Assembly (NCBI GenBank): GCA_964442735.1
Contig: CAYUAP010000040.1
Location: 1 to 36,987, forward strand
Length of the DNA: 36,987 bases
Direction of reading: 5' to 3'
Source of the DNA: JAUNBG01 sp964442735
GTDB taxonomy: Bacteria > Planctomycetota > Planctomycetia > Pirellulales > Thermoguttaceae
Below, piece by piece: positions 7,279-15,258 of this stretch. The notes under the pieces were generated by a model. The model had not been told where the DNA came from. It made no database searches and saw nothing but the letters and a program-made list of their open reading frames with translations. Position numbers and translations under genes: made by a program. Every line of letters begins with the position of its first letter. Position 1 is the stretch's first letter.

Positions 7279-8322
7279 CTAAAATTCAATTTGAACCACA
7301 CCGTTTGGTTCCTCGTTGATACGCGGTTTGAGTCCCAAAAAGCGTTCGATCAGCATTAAGTGTGACAGACTGTGTTCCGAAAGCGGCAGGGTTCGAAATA
7401 CACTCCCGGAATTCCCCTGCCAGGCGGCAATGGCCATAATCAGAAGGAGTTGATCCGCAGTATATATTCCGACCGGAGCATCAAAATGAATATAACGTTC
7501 AAATTGTTTCCAGGCTTTATTCGCGACATCTTCCGCACGAATTCCAACCTGGCCAAACGCCGTAAATGTTTCGGTAATTGATTGCGAGTTGGCCGTTAGA
7601 AAAACAACATTTCCCGGCCCCGGTGATTTGACCTGATCCAGATAAAACTGATTTTTCGACCAGCCTGACAAACGGGCTATCGTTTGAATTTCCCGTTGCG
7701 CAATGTGATCTGGAAGATTGGCAGTACGAACCGTTGCACTATTTTCTGTCGATTTATTTCTCTGAAGCAATGATAACGGCAGAAAGGCCGTACAGGGATT
7801 GATTCGAACAATAATTTCCCCACCCCCAGCAGGATAGAATCCATGTTGAACGAGCTCCGTCGTAACATTGGGTCCCATACGATTTAAGAGAGGGAGAAAG
7901 GTCGCCTGAAGATGGTCGAACGGAGGAGCCATCGGATTATCCGTACCCCCGAACAATCGAACAACGGACGGTGTCTTCGCTAAAGCGAGTACAGGAAGAA
8001 TCGTCTGAAGAACCAATGTTGTACTCCCCGCCGATCCGATCCGATACAGATAATTTTGCGCTCCGTTAATACATGTCGGAATGAATTCCATTTGGGTCGA
8101 ACCAAGTTCGTTGCCATAAACTTCGGCCAAGCCTATATCCCGAGCAGCATCTACGGCAACTAAATGTTGCCGTAGAAGTCCCGTCTTTTTCCGTTTTATC
8201 CGTATATTCACAATACGAAGCGGTTGGCCTGTTAATAACGATAAAGTTAATGATGAACGTAATATTTGTCCACCACCTTCGCCTGCGGATCCGTCTATCT
8301 CCATCCAATTTTGTTTTGTCAT
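7279..8322 (-). CDS. rtcA: RNA 3'-terminal phosphate cyclase
   Basis: Converts an RNA 3'-phosphate to a 2',3'-cyclic phosphate through an enzyme-adenylate; it can also adenylate 5'-phosphate ends. The 347 residues match the family. The N-terminus holds IDGSAGEGGGQILRSSLTLS (about 9-28), diagnostic for the cyclase fold. The C-terminal LPLSEHSLSHLMLIERFL aligns with the E. coli segment containing the nucleophilic His309, making His317 the likely adenylated residue. The gene lies 283 bases downstream of rtcB on the same strand, an unusually large gap holding a family A fragment and a 14-bp tandem array. It may be read from the rtcB sigma54 promoter or separately. The start codon lies in the last degenerate unit of the array (GAGAAATTTAAATG). 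Confidence 0.96.
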   Translation of the reverse strand: MTKQNWMEIDGSAGEGGGQILRSSLTLSLLTGQPLRIVNIRIKRKKTGLLRQHLVAVDAARDIGLAEVYGNELGSTQMEFIPTCINGAQNYLYRIGSAGSTTLVLQTILPVLALAKTPSVVRLFGGTDNPMAPPFDHLQATFLPLLNRMGPNVTTELVQHGFYPAGGGEIIVRINPCTAFLPLSLLQRNKSTENSATVRTANLPDHIAQREIQTIARLSGWSKNQFYLDQVKSPGPGNVVFLTANSQSITETFTAFGQVGIRAEDVANKAWKQFERYIHFDAPVGIYTADQLLLIMAIAAWQGNSGSVFRTLPLSEHSLSHLMLIERFLGLKPRINEEPNGVVQIEF

Positions 8323-8333
8323 TTAAATTTCTC

Positions 8334-8433
8334 GTTCAATTTTCTCCGTTCAATTTTCTCCGTTCAATTTTCTCCGTTTAATTTTCTCCGTTTAATTTTC
8401 TCCTGTTCAATTTGATCCTGTTCAATTTAGTCC
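8334..8433 (-). repeat. Tandem array of Shine-Dalgarno-bearing 14-bp units before rtcA
   Basis: Five 14-bp units (8334-8403) plus two diverged 15-bp units (8404-8433). On the rtcA strand the unit reads GGAGAAAATTGAAC, so each copy contains a GGAGAA ribosome-binding-like sequence. The actual rtcA ribosome-binding site (CGAGAAAT, eight bases before ATG) looks like a further decayed unit. Copy-number change here would alter the leader, not the protein. Confidence 0.9.
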
Positions 8434-8460
8434 TGTTTAAAGGGTGGTGGTTAATCCAGG

Positions 8461-8520
8461 CAAAACAGACGAGACGCCTGTTTTGCGGAGATGCGGACGA
8501 GACGTCCGCGCTCCAGTCCA
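8461..8520 (+). repeat. Family A hairpin repeat, core-only copy A3
   Basis: Both core hairpins are present (ACGAGACGCCTG region and GCGGACG-AGA-CGTCCGC), ending CTCCAGTC, but the outer TTATAA-type ends are missing. It lies between rtcB and rtcA. On the minus strand it may form a strong structure in any rtcBA transcript. 8521-8605 holds only short AT-rich repeats (ttttatcatac). Confidence 0.75.
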
Positions 8521-8605
8521 GTCTGTCAAAACTAAAGATTTTATCATACTATTTTTATCATACCATTTTTATCACTCCAGTGAACAGCAGGTTTAAAAAT
8601 CTCGT

Positions 8606-10093
8606 TTAATCGTCGGGTTTATCGCCATCTTTAATAACGAATTTCGCTTGAAGTCGTGCAACATTCATGGCGAGACCCGCCTCAATAACGCTTTTTTTAA
8701 CCTCGTTGAAATTTTTATAGGCGGCAGGCGCTTCATCCTTGGGGTAACATCGGCAATTAAATAAAATATCAGCGGAATCCATTTCGGCATCAATAGCCTT
8801 TTGATTGAGCTGTTTAATTGCGCTACTTCGTCCGAGGGTACGTCCGGCGCCATGATTAACACTATAGCAGGTTTTTCGGGCGCCGGGGAGCGCCACCATG
8901 ACAGACGAACCACCTAAAGGATTCCCGGGCAGGAGAATGGGGTGTCCAGTCCTCTCGAAGGGAGTTCCGACTAACGCGGAATGTCCCGCCGGAAACGCTC
9001 GGGTCGCCCCCTTGCGGTGAACGAGAACCGTGCGTCCGTCGAGTGGCTCCCAACGAGCTATATTGTGACTAATCAAATAGACAAAAGAGACTTTTATTTC
9101 CGGAAATATCTCTTCAAACGCTTCCTTGACCAAAACATTGATCAACAGATGATTCACCGTTGCGAAATTGGCCGCCAGAGCCATATCGTCGAGATAATCG
9201 TCCGCTTCCGGCGATCCTGTTTCCGCATAGACAAGGTATCGATCCCCCCCGGGAAATGGAATATTGTCTTTTTCGAATTTCCTCTTGAGAATGCGAAATT
9301 GATTCGTTGCCAGTATGTTCCCGAACCCTCGACTTCCACAATGGGAGAGAAACGAGACGTGCCCGTCAATTAAACCAAATATTTCAGCACACTTCTGTGC
9401 CTGTTCCTCCCGATCAACGTGTGTTATTTCCCCTTCTCCGAAATGATTACCCCCACCATAGGATCCTAATTGGGACAGCTTGTCAGGGAGTCGCGCTGTA
9501 ATATCCGTTGTTTTTATTTGATCATAACGAAGAGCCAGCATTTCATTCGTTCCATCATGGGCCTCGTGATGGGCGTCTTCGCAACGCAGTGTCCATTCGA
9601 AGGGAATATTCAATGCTTCGCAAACTTCCTGCGAAGCTCCTTCACAAATAGCCTTGAGGGCAAGGGAAGGTGGAATATAATGCGCTAAAGGAACCTTCCG
9701 TTCCCCACGTCCGAATCCCGTCGGTATTCGATTGCAGATCGCATTTATTAATTGGCGCCGTACTCTTTTATCAAGTATTTCCTCCGCAGGAAGATCGAAC
9801 TGAATCAAGCTCATGGAACACTTAACATCAACGCCAACAGGAGCCGGATAGATTCGATCCGGTGAAACCATGACACAGCCGATCGGAGCACCATATCCAA
9901 CATGGGCGTCTGGATTGAGAACCACTTCACTAACACCAGGACAATATCGGATATTAATGATTTGAGATAACGTTGAATGGTCGAAGGTTGCTTTTATGGT
10001 CTCGTTCCCAATAACCGTTATCGGCGGATAACCTTCTACTTCCAATTTTGAAGTCGCGGGACCTGTCGGTATTAAATCGTATTTTTTATCCAT
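8606..10093 (-). CDS. rtcB: RNA-splicing ligase RtcB (3'-phosphate RNA ligase)
   Basis: Joins a 2',3'-cyclic-phosphate or 3'-phosphate RNA end to a 5'-hydroxyl end using GTP and Mn2+. All key residues are visible: PDAHVGYGAPIG (61-72), Asp89 and Cys92 in GVDVKCSM (metal), GGGNH with His217, His251 in SHCGSRG, His343 in SHNIARWE, RKGATRA (360-366), PGNPLGGSSVMV, and the nucleophile His414 in NHGAGR. The length of 495 residues is somewhat above the 400-odd of E. coli RtcB. The ATG has an AAGGA site eight bases upstream. Divergent from rtcR with a sigma54 promoter between them, the classical arrangement of the regulated RNA-repair operon. Expression should therefore need RtcR activation. Confidence 0.98.
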   Translation of the reverse strand: MDKKYDLIPTGPATSKLEVEGYPPITVIGNETIKATFDHSTLSQIINIRYCPGVSEVVLNPDAHVGYGAPIGCVMVSPDRIYPAPVGVDVKCSMSLIQFDLPAEEILDKRVRRQLINAICNRIPTGFGRGERKVPLAHYIPPSLALKAICEGASQEVCEALNIPFEWTLRCEDAHHEAHDGTNEMLALRYDQIKTTDITARLPDKLSQLGSYGGGNHFGEGEITHVDREEQAQKCAEIFGLIDGHVSFLSHCGSRGFGNILATNQFRILKRKFEKDNIPFPGGDRYLVYAETGSPEADDYLDDMALAANFATVNHLLINVLVKEAFEEIFPEIKVSFVYLISHNIARWEPLDGRTVLVHRKGATRAFPAGHSALVGTPFERTGHPILLPGNPLGGSSVMVALPGARKTCYSVNHGAGRTLGRSSAIKQLNQKAIDAEMDSADILFNCRCYPKDEAPAAYKNFNEVKKSVIEAGLAMNVARLQAKFVIKDGDKPDD

Positions 10094-10205
10094 GGGTTAT
10101 TCCTTGTCTTTTTATATTGTGTTAATTCCATTAGAGAGGGTGTATCACGCGTTTCCAGATACAAGCTCTTTTCCATATTATTCTATACTATATATTATTC
10201 TATAT

Positions 10206-10221
10206 TGCATAAATTATGCCA
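10206..10221 (-). promoter_or_regulatory. Sigma54 promoter of rtcB(A)
   Basis: On the minus strand the sequence TGGCATAATTTATGCA gives GG-N10-GC, matching the sigma54 -24/-12 pattern TGGCAY-N5-TTGC except for one T-to-A change. It lies in the rtcB-rtcR divergent space and points at rtcB; transcription would start near 10195, leaving a leader of about 100 bases. An adjacent sigma54-activator gene (rtcR) makes this assignment strong. Confidence 0.85.
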
Positions 10222-10264
10222 ATTAAAATATTTTAAGTCAATCCCCTTTTAAAGGAAGATCGGA

Positions 10265-10293
10265 TTGTAAAATAGATGGGACGGGTTTATAAT
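10265..10293 (+). promoter_or_regulatory. Putative sigma70 promoter of rtcR
   Basis: TTGTAA (10265-10270), 17-base spacer, TATAAT (10288-10293), about 55 bases ahead of the rtcR start. The spacing and -10 box are ideal. Binding sites for RtcR itself should lie between this and the sigma54 promoter or within it; I could not identify a convincing inverted repeat. Confidence 0.6.
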
Positions 10294-10349
10294 AGAGTAT
10301 AAAGTTAGATAAAATTATAAATTTATCCTTAAATATAAAGATTGCAATC

Positions 10350-12020
10350 ATGACGAAAAAAACGATACTAATTGGAATACTAGGTTCCGTCCTGGATTCG
10401 GTTTCCAAAAAGGAGATGCGCTGGGAGCGGTGGCGTCCCTCAATAGGAATCTGTCAGCAGGAGGAACTTGTTATCGGGCGATTCCATCTTCTTTATGGGG
10501 AAAAAGAGGAGGCACTCTGTCAAGAGATCATGGATGATTTGGCCATTGTTTCTCCGGAGACAGAAGTCATACCACGTTTAATCAGGGTAAAAGATCGTTG
10601 GGATTTTGAGGAGGTTTTTAGTGTCCTTCATGAATTTTCCCGATCTTTAACCTTCGATGCGGATCAGGAAGACTGGCTGGTTCACATTACGACCGGAACA
10701 CACGTCGAACAGATATGTCTTTTTCTTTTAACGGAATCACATCATTTTCCAGCCCGATTGGTTCAGACGGCCCCCCCGAAACGGAGCCGAAATCCGTTGG
10801 AGTACTATGGCGGTCAATTTCAGATTATCGATCTCGATCTATCGCGTTATGATCGGCTCGCAAGCCGTTTTGCCGTCGAACAACTTGAATCGACATCACT
10901 CTTAAAATCGGGTATTGCCACACGAAATGAAGGATATAATCGGTTAATTAATCAGATAGAACATGTAGCCATTAATTCGAAAACGCCAATTCTATTGACT
11001 GGAGCAACAGGAGTCGGTAAAACCCGAATAGCGAGCCAGATTTACGAATTGAAACGGAGACGCCAGGGACTGTCCGGTCCCCTGGTTGAGGTCAATTGTG
11101 CGACATTAACAGGCGATATGGCCGCCTCCGCACTCTTCGGACATATAAAAGGGGCGTTTACGGGAGCGCAGTCTGAACGAGTCGGATTTCTTCGGGCGGC
11201 AGATAATGGTATCCTGTTCCTGGACGAAATTGGAGAATTGGGACTTGGGGAACAGGCAACACTTCTTCGTGCCTTGGAAGAGAAGCGGTTCCGACCGGTT
11301 GGTTCTGATCGGGAGGTTCATAGTAATTTTCAGTTAATTGCCGGTACCAATCGGGATTTAACAGCCAATGTTCGAAACGGTCTGTTTCGGGAAGATTTAT
11401 TGGCACGTATTAATTTATGGACGTTTCGTCTTCCGAATCTCGTCGAGCGTCGGGAGGATATTGCCCCTAATATCGAATATGAATTGGCCCGATTTACAGA
11501 GGAGACGGGAATCGGTTTACAATTTCATCGGGAGGCCCTGGAGGTGTTTTTGAAATATGCCGTCTCGTCAGAAGCAGAATGGCCGGCGAATTTTCGAGAT
11601 CTTCATTCGGCAATTTTCCGAATGGGAACGCTAGCTTCGGGAGGACGAATTACCATGGAACATGTTATGGACGAGATTGCGCGACTCCGGTCCGGTTTGT
11701 CATTTTCAACTCCAAAAATCGTGGTGAAAACAGATTCCCTCCTTCTAACAGAGGAATTCAATTCGAATATAAACAATTCGGATTCCATTCTTCTCCAGGA
11801 GATATTCGGAACGGAACGAGTGGCGACCATAGATCGGGCCGACCGTGTTCTATTAGCAGAAGTTATTCGGGTCTGCCGAAAAACGTCATCACTATCCGAG
11901 GCGGGTCGAATTCTATTTGACGTTTCCCGACAGAATAAAAAATCGGTGAATGATGCCGATAGACTTCGCAAATATCTAGCCCGATTTCAGTTGCATTGGG
12001 ATGATATCAAGCGGAAATGA
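10350..12020 (+). CDS. rtcR: RtcR, CARF-domain sigma54 activator of the RNA-repair operon
   Basis: Transcription activator that opens sigma54 promoters at rtcBA. Residues 1-about 185 are the RtcR N-terminal CARF-like sensor domain (IGILGSVLD near the start; LVHITTGTHVEQICLFLL at about 110-127). The AAA+ domain has Walker A GATGVGKT (about 217-225), the sigma54-contact loop GAFTGA (about 267), Walker B GILFLDEIGE (about 286) and the FREDLLARINLW arginine-finger region (about 344). The C-terminus (about 500-556) resembles a helix-turn-helix end. Length 556, close to the E. coli protein. CARF domains in CRISPR systems bind cyclic oligonucleotides; RtcR is thought to sense damaged RNA ends. Ribosome-binding site weak. 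The gene overlaps the convergent isomerase gene by 14 bases. Confidence 0.96.
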   Translation: MTKKTILIGILGSVLDSVSKKEMRWERWRPSIGICQQEELVIGRFHLLYGEKEEALCQEIMDDLAIVSPETEVIPRLIRVKDRWDFEEVFSVLHEFSRSLTFDADQEDWLVHITTGTHVEQICLFLLTESHHFPARLVQTAPPKRSRNPLEYYGGQFQIIDLDLSRYDRLASRFAVEQLESTSLLKSGIATRNEGYNRLINQIEHVAINSKTPILLTGATGVGKTRIASQIYELKRRRQGLSGPLVEVNCATLTGDMAASALFGHIKGAFTGAQSERVGFLRAADNGILFLDEIGELGLGEQATLLRALEEKRFRPVGSDREVHSNFQLIAGTNRDLTANVRNGLFREDLLARINLWTFRLPNLVERREDIAPNIEYELARFTEETGIGLQFHREALEVFLKYAVSSEAEWPANFRDLHSAIFRMGTLASGGRITMEHVMDEIARLRSGLSFSTPKIVVKTDSLLLTEEFNSNINNSDSILLQEIFGTERVATIDRADRVLLAEVIRVCRKTSSLSEAGRILFDVSRQNKKSVNDADRLRKYLARFQLHWDDIKRK

Positions 12021-12786
12021 GACGGGTCATCTTCCGATAACAGGCGTCAACGAGTTCCTGCGGTTTCATCGCCTTTTGATATTCCCGATTAAAGAGTTCC
12101 AGGGAGAGAACCCCCGTAAAACCATTACGACGCAAGGTCGTCAGGATCTCCTTGAGAGGACAAACACCATCGCCCGGAAAAACACGGTCGGAATCCTTGA
12201 GGGTTGTTCGGTCCGCCACCTGGGGATAGTCATTGATATGGAAGATCGGAAGCGCATTTCCGGCGAGGAGATTCAGTCCTTCATAGGAATTACCGCCCCG
12301 ATGGAGATGATAGGCGTCCAGGAGCATTGCGGCGTCGTTGTCATGGGCCGCAAAAGCAATTGCGGCAAATAGAGCAAGGGCGCAAAAGATGGGGGTCGGT
12401 CCCCAATGTTCCAGAATGGGATGAACATTCGTCTGCCGACCAATCTCCAGAATTGTCCGATATCGATCTGCCAGAATTGGAATTTTCGCAGTCGAGTCGT
12501 TGGACGTAATTCCCATAATCGGGGCAGCCAGATAGGGACAATTCAGTTCGGCTAGAAGATTCATCTCCTCTTGTAATTGAATTAGAGCTGTTTTACGTAC
12601 TCCTTCATCGTCAACCGACCAACGTGCGAAACCGATTCCGTTTACAACCTGAAGATTATGATCCTTCAGCCATTTTCGAAGATCGGACAGACTCTTGCCG
12701 GACGACTGATATTTGCGAAGATGGTCAACCCATATTTCCACGTAACGAAAACCACCCTGATAAACAAATTCCAATTCCTTCTCCAA
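12007..12786 (-). CDS. Sugar phosphate isomerase/epimerase-type TIM barrel (main part of an interrupted gene)
   Basis: Xylose-isomerase-like TIM-barrel family; substrate unknown. Visible: GGFRYVEIWVDHL (strand 1-2 region), PILEHWGP (metal-ligand Glu context), LLDAYHLHRGG, IFHINDYP and GVLSLELFN near the C-terminus, all typical of the family. The ATG at 12786 is not the natural start: the same frame continues upstream with IGLNCSILLGYNLPLEKELE, which is the missing first beta strand, and then meets an in-frame TAA at 12864-12862. Beyond it, still in frame, lies a Tat signal peptide starting at 13023. So one exported enzyme has been split by a single nonsense codon. It could be a pseudogene, an error, or be translated by readthrough or reinitiation. 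The 3' end overlaps rtcR by 14 bases. Confidence 0.8.
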   Translation of the reverse strand: MEKELEFVYQGGFRYVEIWVDHLRKYQSSGKSLSDLRKWLKDHNLQVVNGIGFARWSVDDEGVRKTALIQLQEEMNLLAELNCPYLAAPIMGITSNDSTAKIPILADRYRTILEIGRQTNVHPILEHWGPTPIFCALALFAAIAFAAHDNDAAMLLDAYHLHRGGNSYEGLNLLAGNALPIFHINDYPQVADRTTLKDSDRVFPGDGVCPLKEILTTLRRNGFTGVLSLELFNREYQKAMKPQELVDACYRKMTRLISA

Positions 12787-12861
12787 GGGCAGATTATAAC
12801 CGAGGAGAATGGAACAGTTCAGACCGATACGGTCCGTCGTGGTCTGATGAAGTTTTTCATT

Positions 12862-13023
12862 TTAAGAAACAGTTGCTTTTTCTGTAGCAGCGGCAGTTCC
12901 AGCGGCAGTAGAACCGGCGGCAGTAGAACCGGCAGCAATAGAACCTGCGGCAGTAGCGCCCAGGGCGACGGCGGTTCCTCCCGACCGAAAAAAGGCTCGA
13001 CGGGTCAAGTTATATTCGGACAT
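12862..13023 (-). pseudogene. Tat signal peptide of the isomerase, cut off by an in-frame TAA
   Basis: 53 residues from ATG 13023. It starts MSEYNLTRRAFF, a twin-arginine motif, followed by a Gly/Ala-rich hydrophobic region. That region contains four 5-residue repeats of the type AAGST, encoded by 15-bp tandem repeats at about 12888-12960. The TAA at 12864-12862 is followed in the same frame by about 25 codons leading into the TIM barrel at 12786. Changing this one codon (for example to GAA) would restore a protein of about 338 residues. The gene sits 32 bases downstream of the metallophosphoesterase gene, as the last member of its operon. Confidence 0.65.
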
Positions 13024-13055
13024 GATTATTTCTTTCTATTAAATTTCAGGATGTA

Positions 13056-15182
13056 TTATAAATGCTTTATGACAAACGCGCGAACGTTTCCCGCATAATC
13101 GGAAACGTAAAGTGTTTTGCCATCGGCGGAAATGGAAGCGGGTCCCAGAATGGGGGCTCCCAGTTTGATCTTCTGTACAATTTTGTCCGATGTTGTTATT
13201 TTCGGATCGATCACATAAAGAGTACCGTCCAGAGCACCGACAACAATATATTTTCCGACGAGTATCGGAGTTGCTTCTATTGTTGCTTGAACCGGTGTTG
13301 TATAGGGCGAAGTATAGACGAGATTACTACCGGTTTTAACATACCACAGGCGGTGAAAATCATTTCGATCAAATGCGCACAAGCCTTTTTCGGCGGAGCC
13401 CACGAGGATCATATCCTCCAGAACCAGAGGGGAAGACGCTGTTTGTAAATTCATTTTTGTGTCTTTTGACTGAATAATTTTACCGTCCTTCGGATTTAAT
13501 GTTTGAAGAGCACGGTGACTGACCACAAGAAGAACAGTGTTTCCCTCTTGATCTTTAAAGGGAACAGGAGTACTGGAACGGAATCGCAACTGGTCGTTGG
13601 AGGCAGACCAGAGGAGTTTTCCATTTTTTAAATTATGGGCGTACAAGGCACGCCAGTTTGCGGAAGCCAGAAGAATATTATCGATAATCGTCAAGGAAGC
13701 AGTCGATCCTTCACCACCAGACCAAGCACTGTTGCGCCATTGTATTTTCCCGGAATGCGCGTCATAGGCGGTTAAACCGGCCCCTAGCCCCGCATATAAA
13801 ATACCGTCTTTTAAAATGGGGGTGGTCATCATGGCCGTTGCTTCTGCCCCCTGTTGGTCTTGCCAGACAATTTTACCGGTCTCAATATCTATGGCATAAA
13901 CGGTCCAAGCTTGATCCATGGCGTATATATTTTTATTATCGGTGACCATGGTATTTTTAATGGAGTTACCGACCGGTGTTTTCCAGCAGAGACTGCCCTT
14001 GTGATCAAATTTGACTACAGCACAATCTGTTCGATTACCATCATCTGCCGTAGCAACGATAACGCCATTGGAGACAGGAATCGGTTGACCGAAATGTATT
14101 TCCGGGCCTGCCTTCGCGCTCCATAACGGGGATAGAATATCGACTTCCGATTTTTCGAGGACGGGTGTCTCCAAACATTTACCATTCCAGAAACTATTGT
14201 GTTTGTCAATGGATTTTATACCGGTTTTATCCATGGTAATTACGTAGAAGGAGGCTACGGAATGATCGATGCCCCCTTTATTGGGAGGGGCTATGGAACC
14301 AAACGTTATCCCTGTTTCCGGATTGGTATGGAAAATACTCGTATGATAATGCCCGAAGAGCCAGGCCTTGAGTGAAATGGTTTTCAGATCGATATCACCG
14401 TATCGGAACGAGGCGGGATTATCGAATTTTTTACTATAGGGAGATGTATGTTGAAAAATAACAACAGGCGTTTTTGCCGGAAGTTGTTTCAGATCGTTTT
14501 TTAGCCATTCCGTTACCTGTTTCGTCGTATAGGATGGTCGGTTATCCCCATGGGGCATTGGGGTTACTACAAAATGGACCGGACCCGCATTAAAGGAATA
14601 CCAACAAGGTCCAAATAACGATTCATATAATTCTTCACCATATTTACCAGCGATTAAATCATGATTGCCAATAGAATAATAGACTGGAAGGCCAACAGTT
14701 TGTTCATTGACGTTTTGTGCATTGAATTTCAAACCGTTTGTATAACAAATATCGCCCGAACTGACAAAAAAGGCCGTTGGATTCTTCTGAACGTATTCAC
14801 GAATCGTTTTAATCCATTGGATATCGCCTCCGGACTGTTCGACATCAGAGACCTGAATAAATTGAATTTGATTGCCAGCCGAGGCGGGATTGGATATCAG
14901 AACAAAATTATATTCGGAGACCGTTTCCTGAATGGATTGATAGAATTTATTCTTCGCTTTAAATCCGGCAGGAGCCGATAGAAAAATGAAACGGGCATCC
15001 TTCCGAATCGGGAGAGTATATTTCCCCATCGTGTCTGTTTTAACAACATTAAGACCATCGGAAATACAGACGTCCGCTACAGGAATTCCGGAGGCATCGC
15101 GGACCGTTCCCGACCAATCTGCAAACAAAGGCGTTAATAGAAACAAATAAAGGATCAAACCAAACAGAAAATATTTCTTCAT
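13056..15182 (-). CDS. Secreted metallophosphoesterase with C-terminal PQQ-type beta-propeller
   Basis: 708 residues from ATG 15182, chosen for its GGAGAAG ribosome-binding site six bases upstream and because it opens a normal signal peptide (MKKYFLFGLILYLFLLTPLFA). Domains in order: a carboxypeptidase-regulatory-like beta domain (about 22-95), a calcineurin-like phosphoesterase (about 105-315), and a PQQ-type propeller (about 360-708) with repeated blades such as VYAIDIETGKIVWQ and LYAHNLKNGKLLW. Phosphoesterase ligands: Asp113, Asp144 (SSGD), Asn173-His174 (GNHD), His245, His278 and His280 (GHYH). The first motif reads SDVE instead of the usual SD-x-H, so one metal ligand is Glu115 or lost. 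Substrate unknown; periplasmic or outer surface location. Second-to-last gene of the flotillin operon. Confidence 0.85.
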   Translation of the reverse strand: MKKYFLFGLILYLFLLTPLFADWSGTVRDASGIPVADVCISDGLNVVKTDTMGKYTLPIRKDARFIFLSAPAGFKAKNKFYQSIQETVSEYNFVLISNPASAGNQIQFIQVSDVEQSGGDIQWIKTIREYVQKNPTAFFVSSGDICYTNGLKFNAQNVNEQTVGLPVYYSIGNHDLIAGKYGEELYESLFGPCWYSFNAGPVHFVVTPMPHGDNRPSYTTKQVTEWLKNDLKQLPAKTPVVIFQHTSPYSKKFDNPASFRYGDIDLKTISLKAWLFGHYHTSIFHTNPETGITFGSIAPPNKGGIDHSVASFYVITMDKTGIKSIDKHNSFWNGKCLETPVLEKSEVDILSPLWSAKAGPEIHFGQPIPVSNGVIVATADDGNRTDCAVVKFDHKGSLCWKTPVGNSIKNTMVTDNKNIYAMDQAWTVYAIDIETGKIVWQDQQGAEATAMMTTPILKDGILYAGLGAGLTAYDAHSGKIQWRNSAWSGGEGSTASLTIIDNILLASANWRALYAHNLKNGKLLWSASNDQLRFRSSTPVPFKDQEGNTVLLVVSHRALQTLNPKDGKIIQSKDTKMNLQTASSPLVLEDMILVGSAEKGLCAFDRNDFHRLWYVKTGSNLVYTSPYTTPVQATIEATPILVGKYIVVGALDGTLYVIDPKITTSDKIVQKIKLGAPILGPASISADGKTLYVSDYAGNVRAFVIKHL

Positions 15183-15228
15183 AATAATCTTCTCCAAATA
15201 ATCTTTCAAATAATCTTCTTCAAATATT
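15183..15228 (-). repeat. Shine-Dalgarno-bearing 12-14-bp tandem repeats before the phosphoesterase
   Basis: On the minus strand three consecutive units TTTGAAGAAGATTA, TTTGAAAGATTA and TTTGGAGAAGATTA precede the ATG at 15182. The last unit carries the functional GGAGAAG site; the earlier ones carry variants of it. Confidence 0.7.
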
Positions 15229-15258
15229 GAAATTGAATATAAATATCAGATCATCGCA

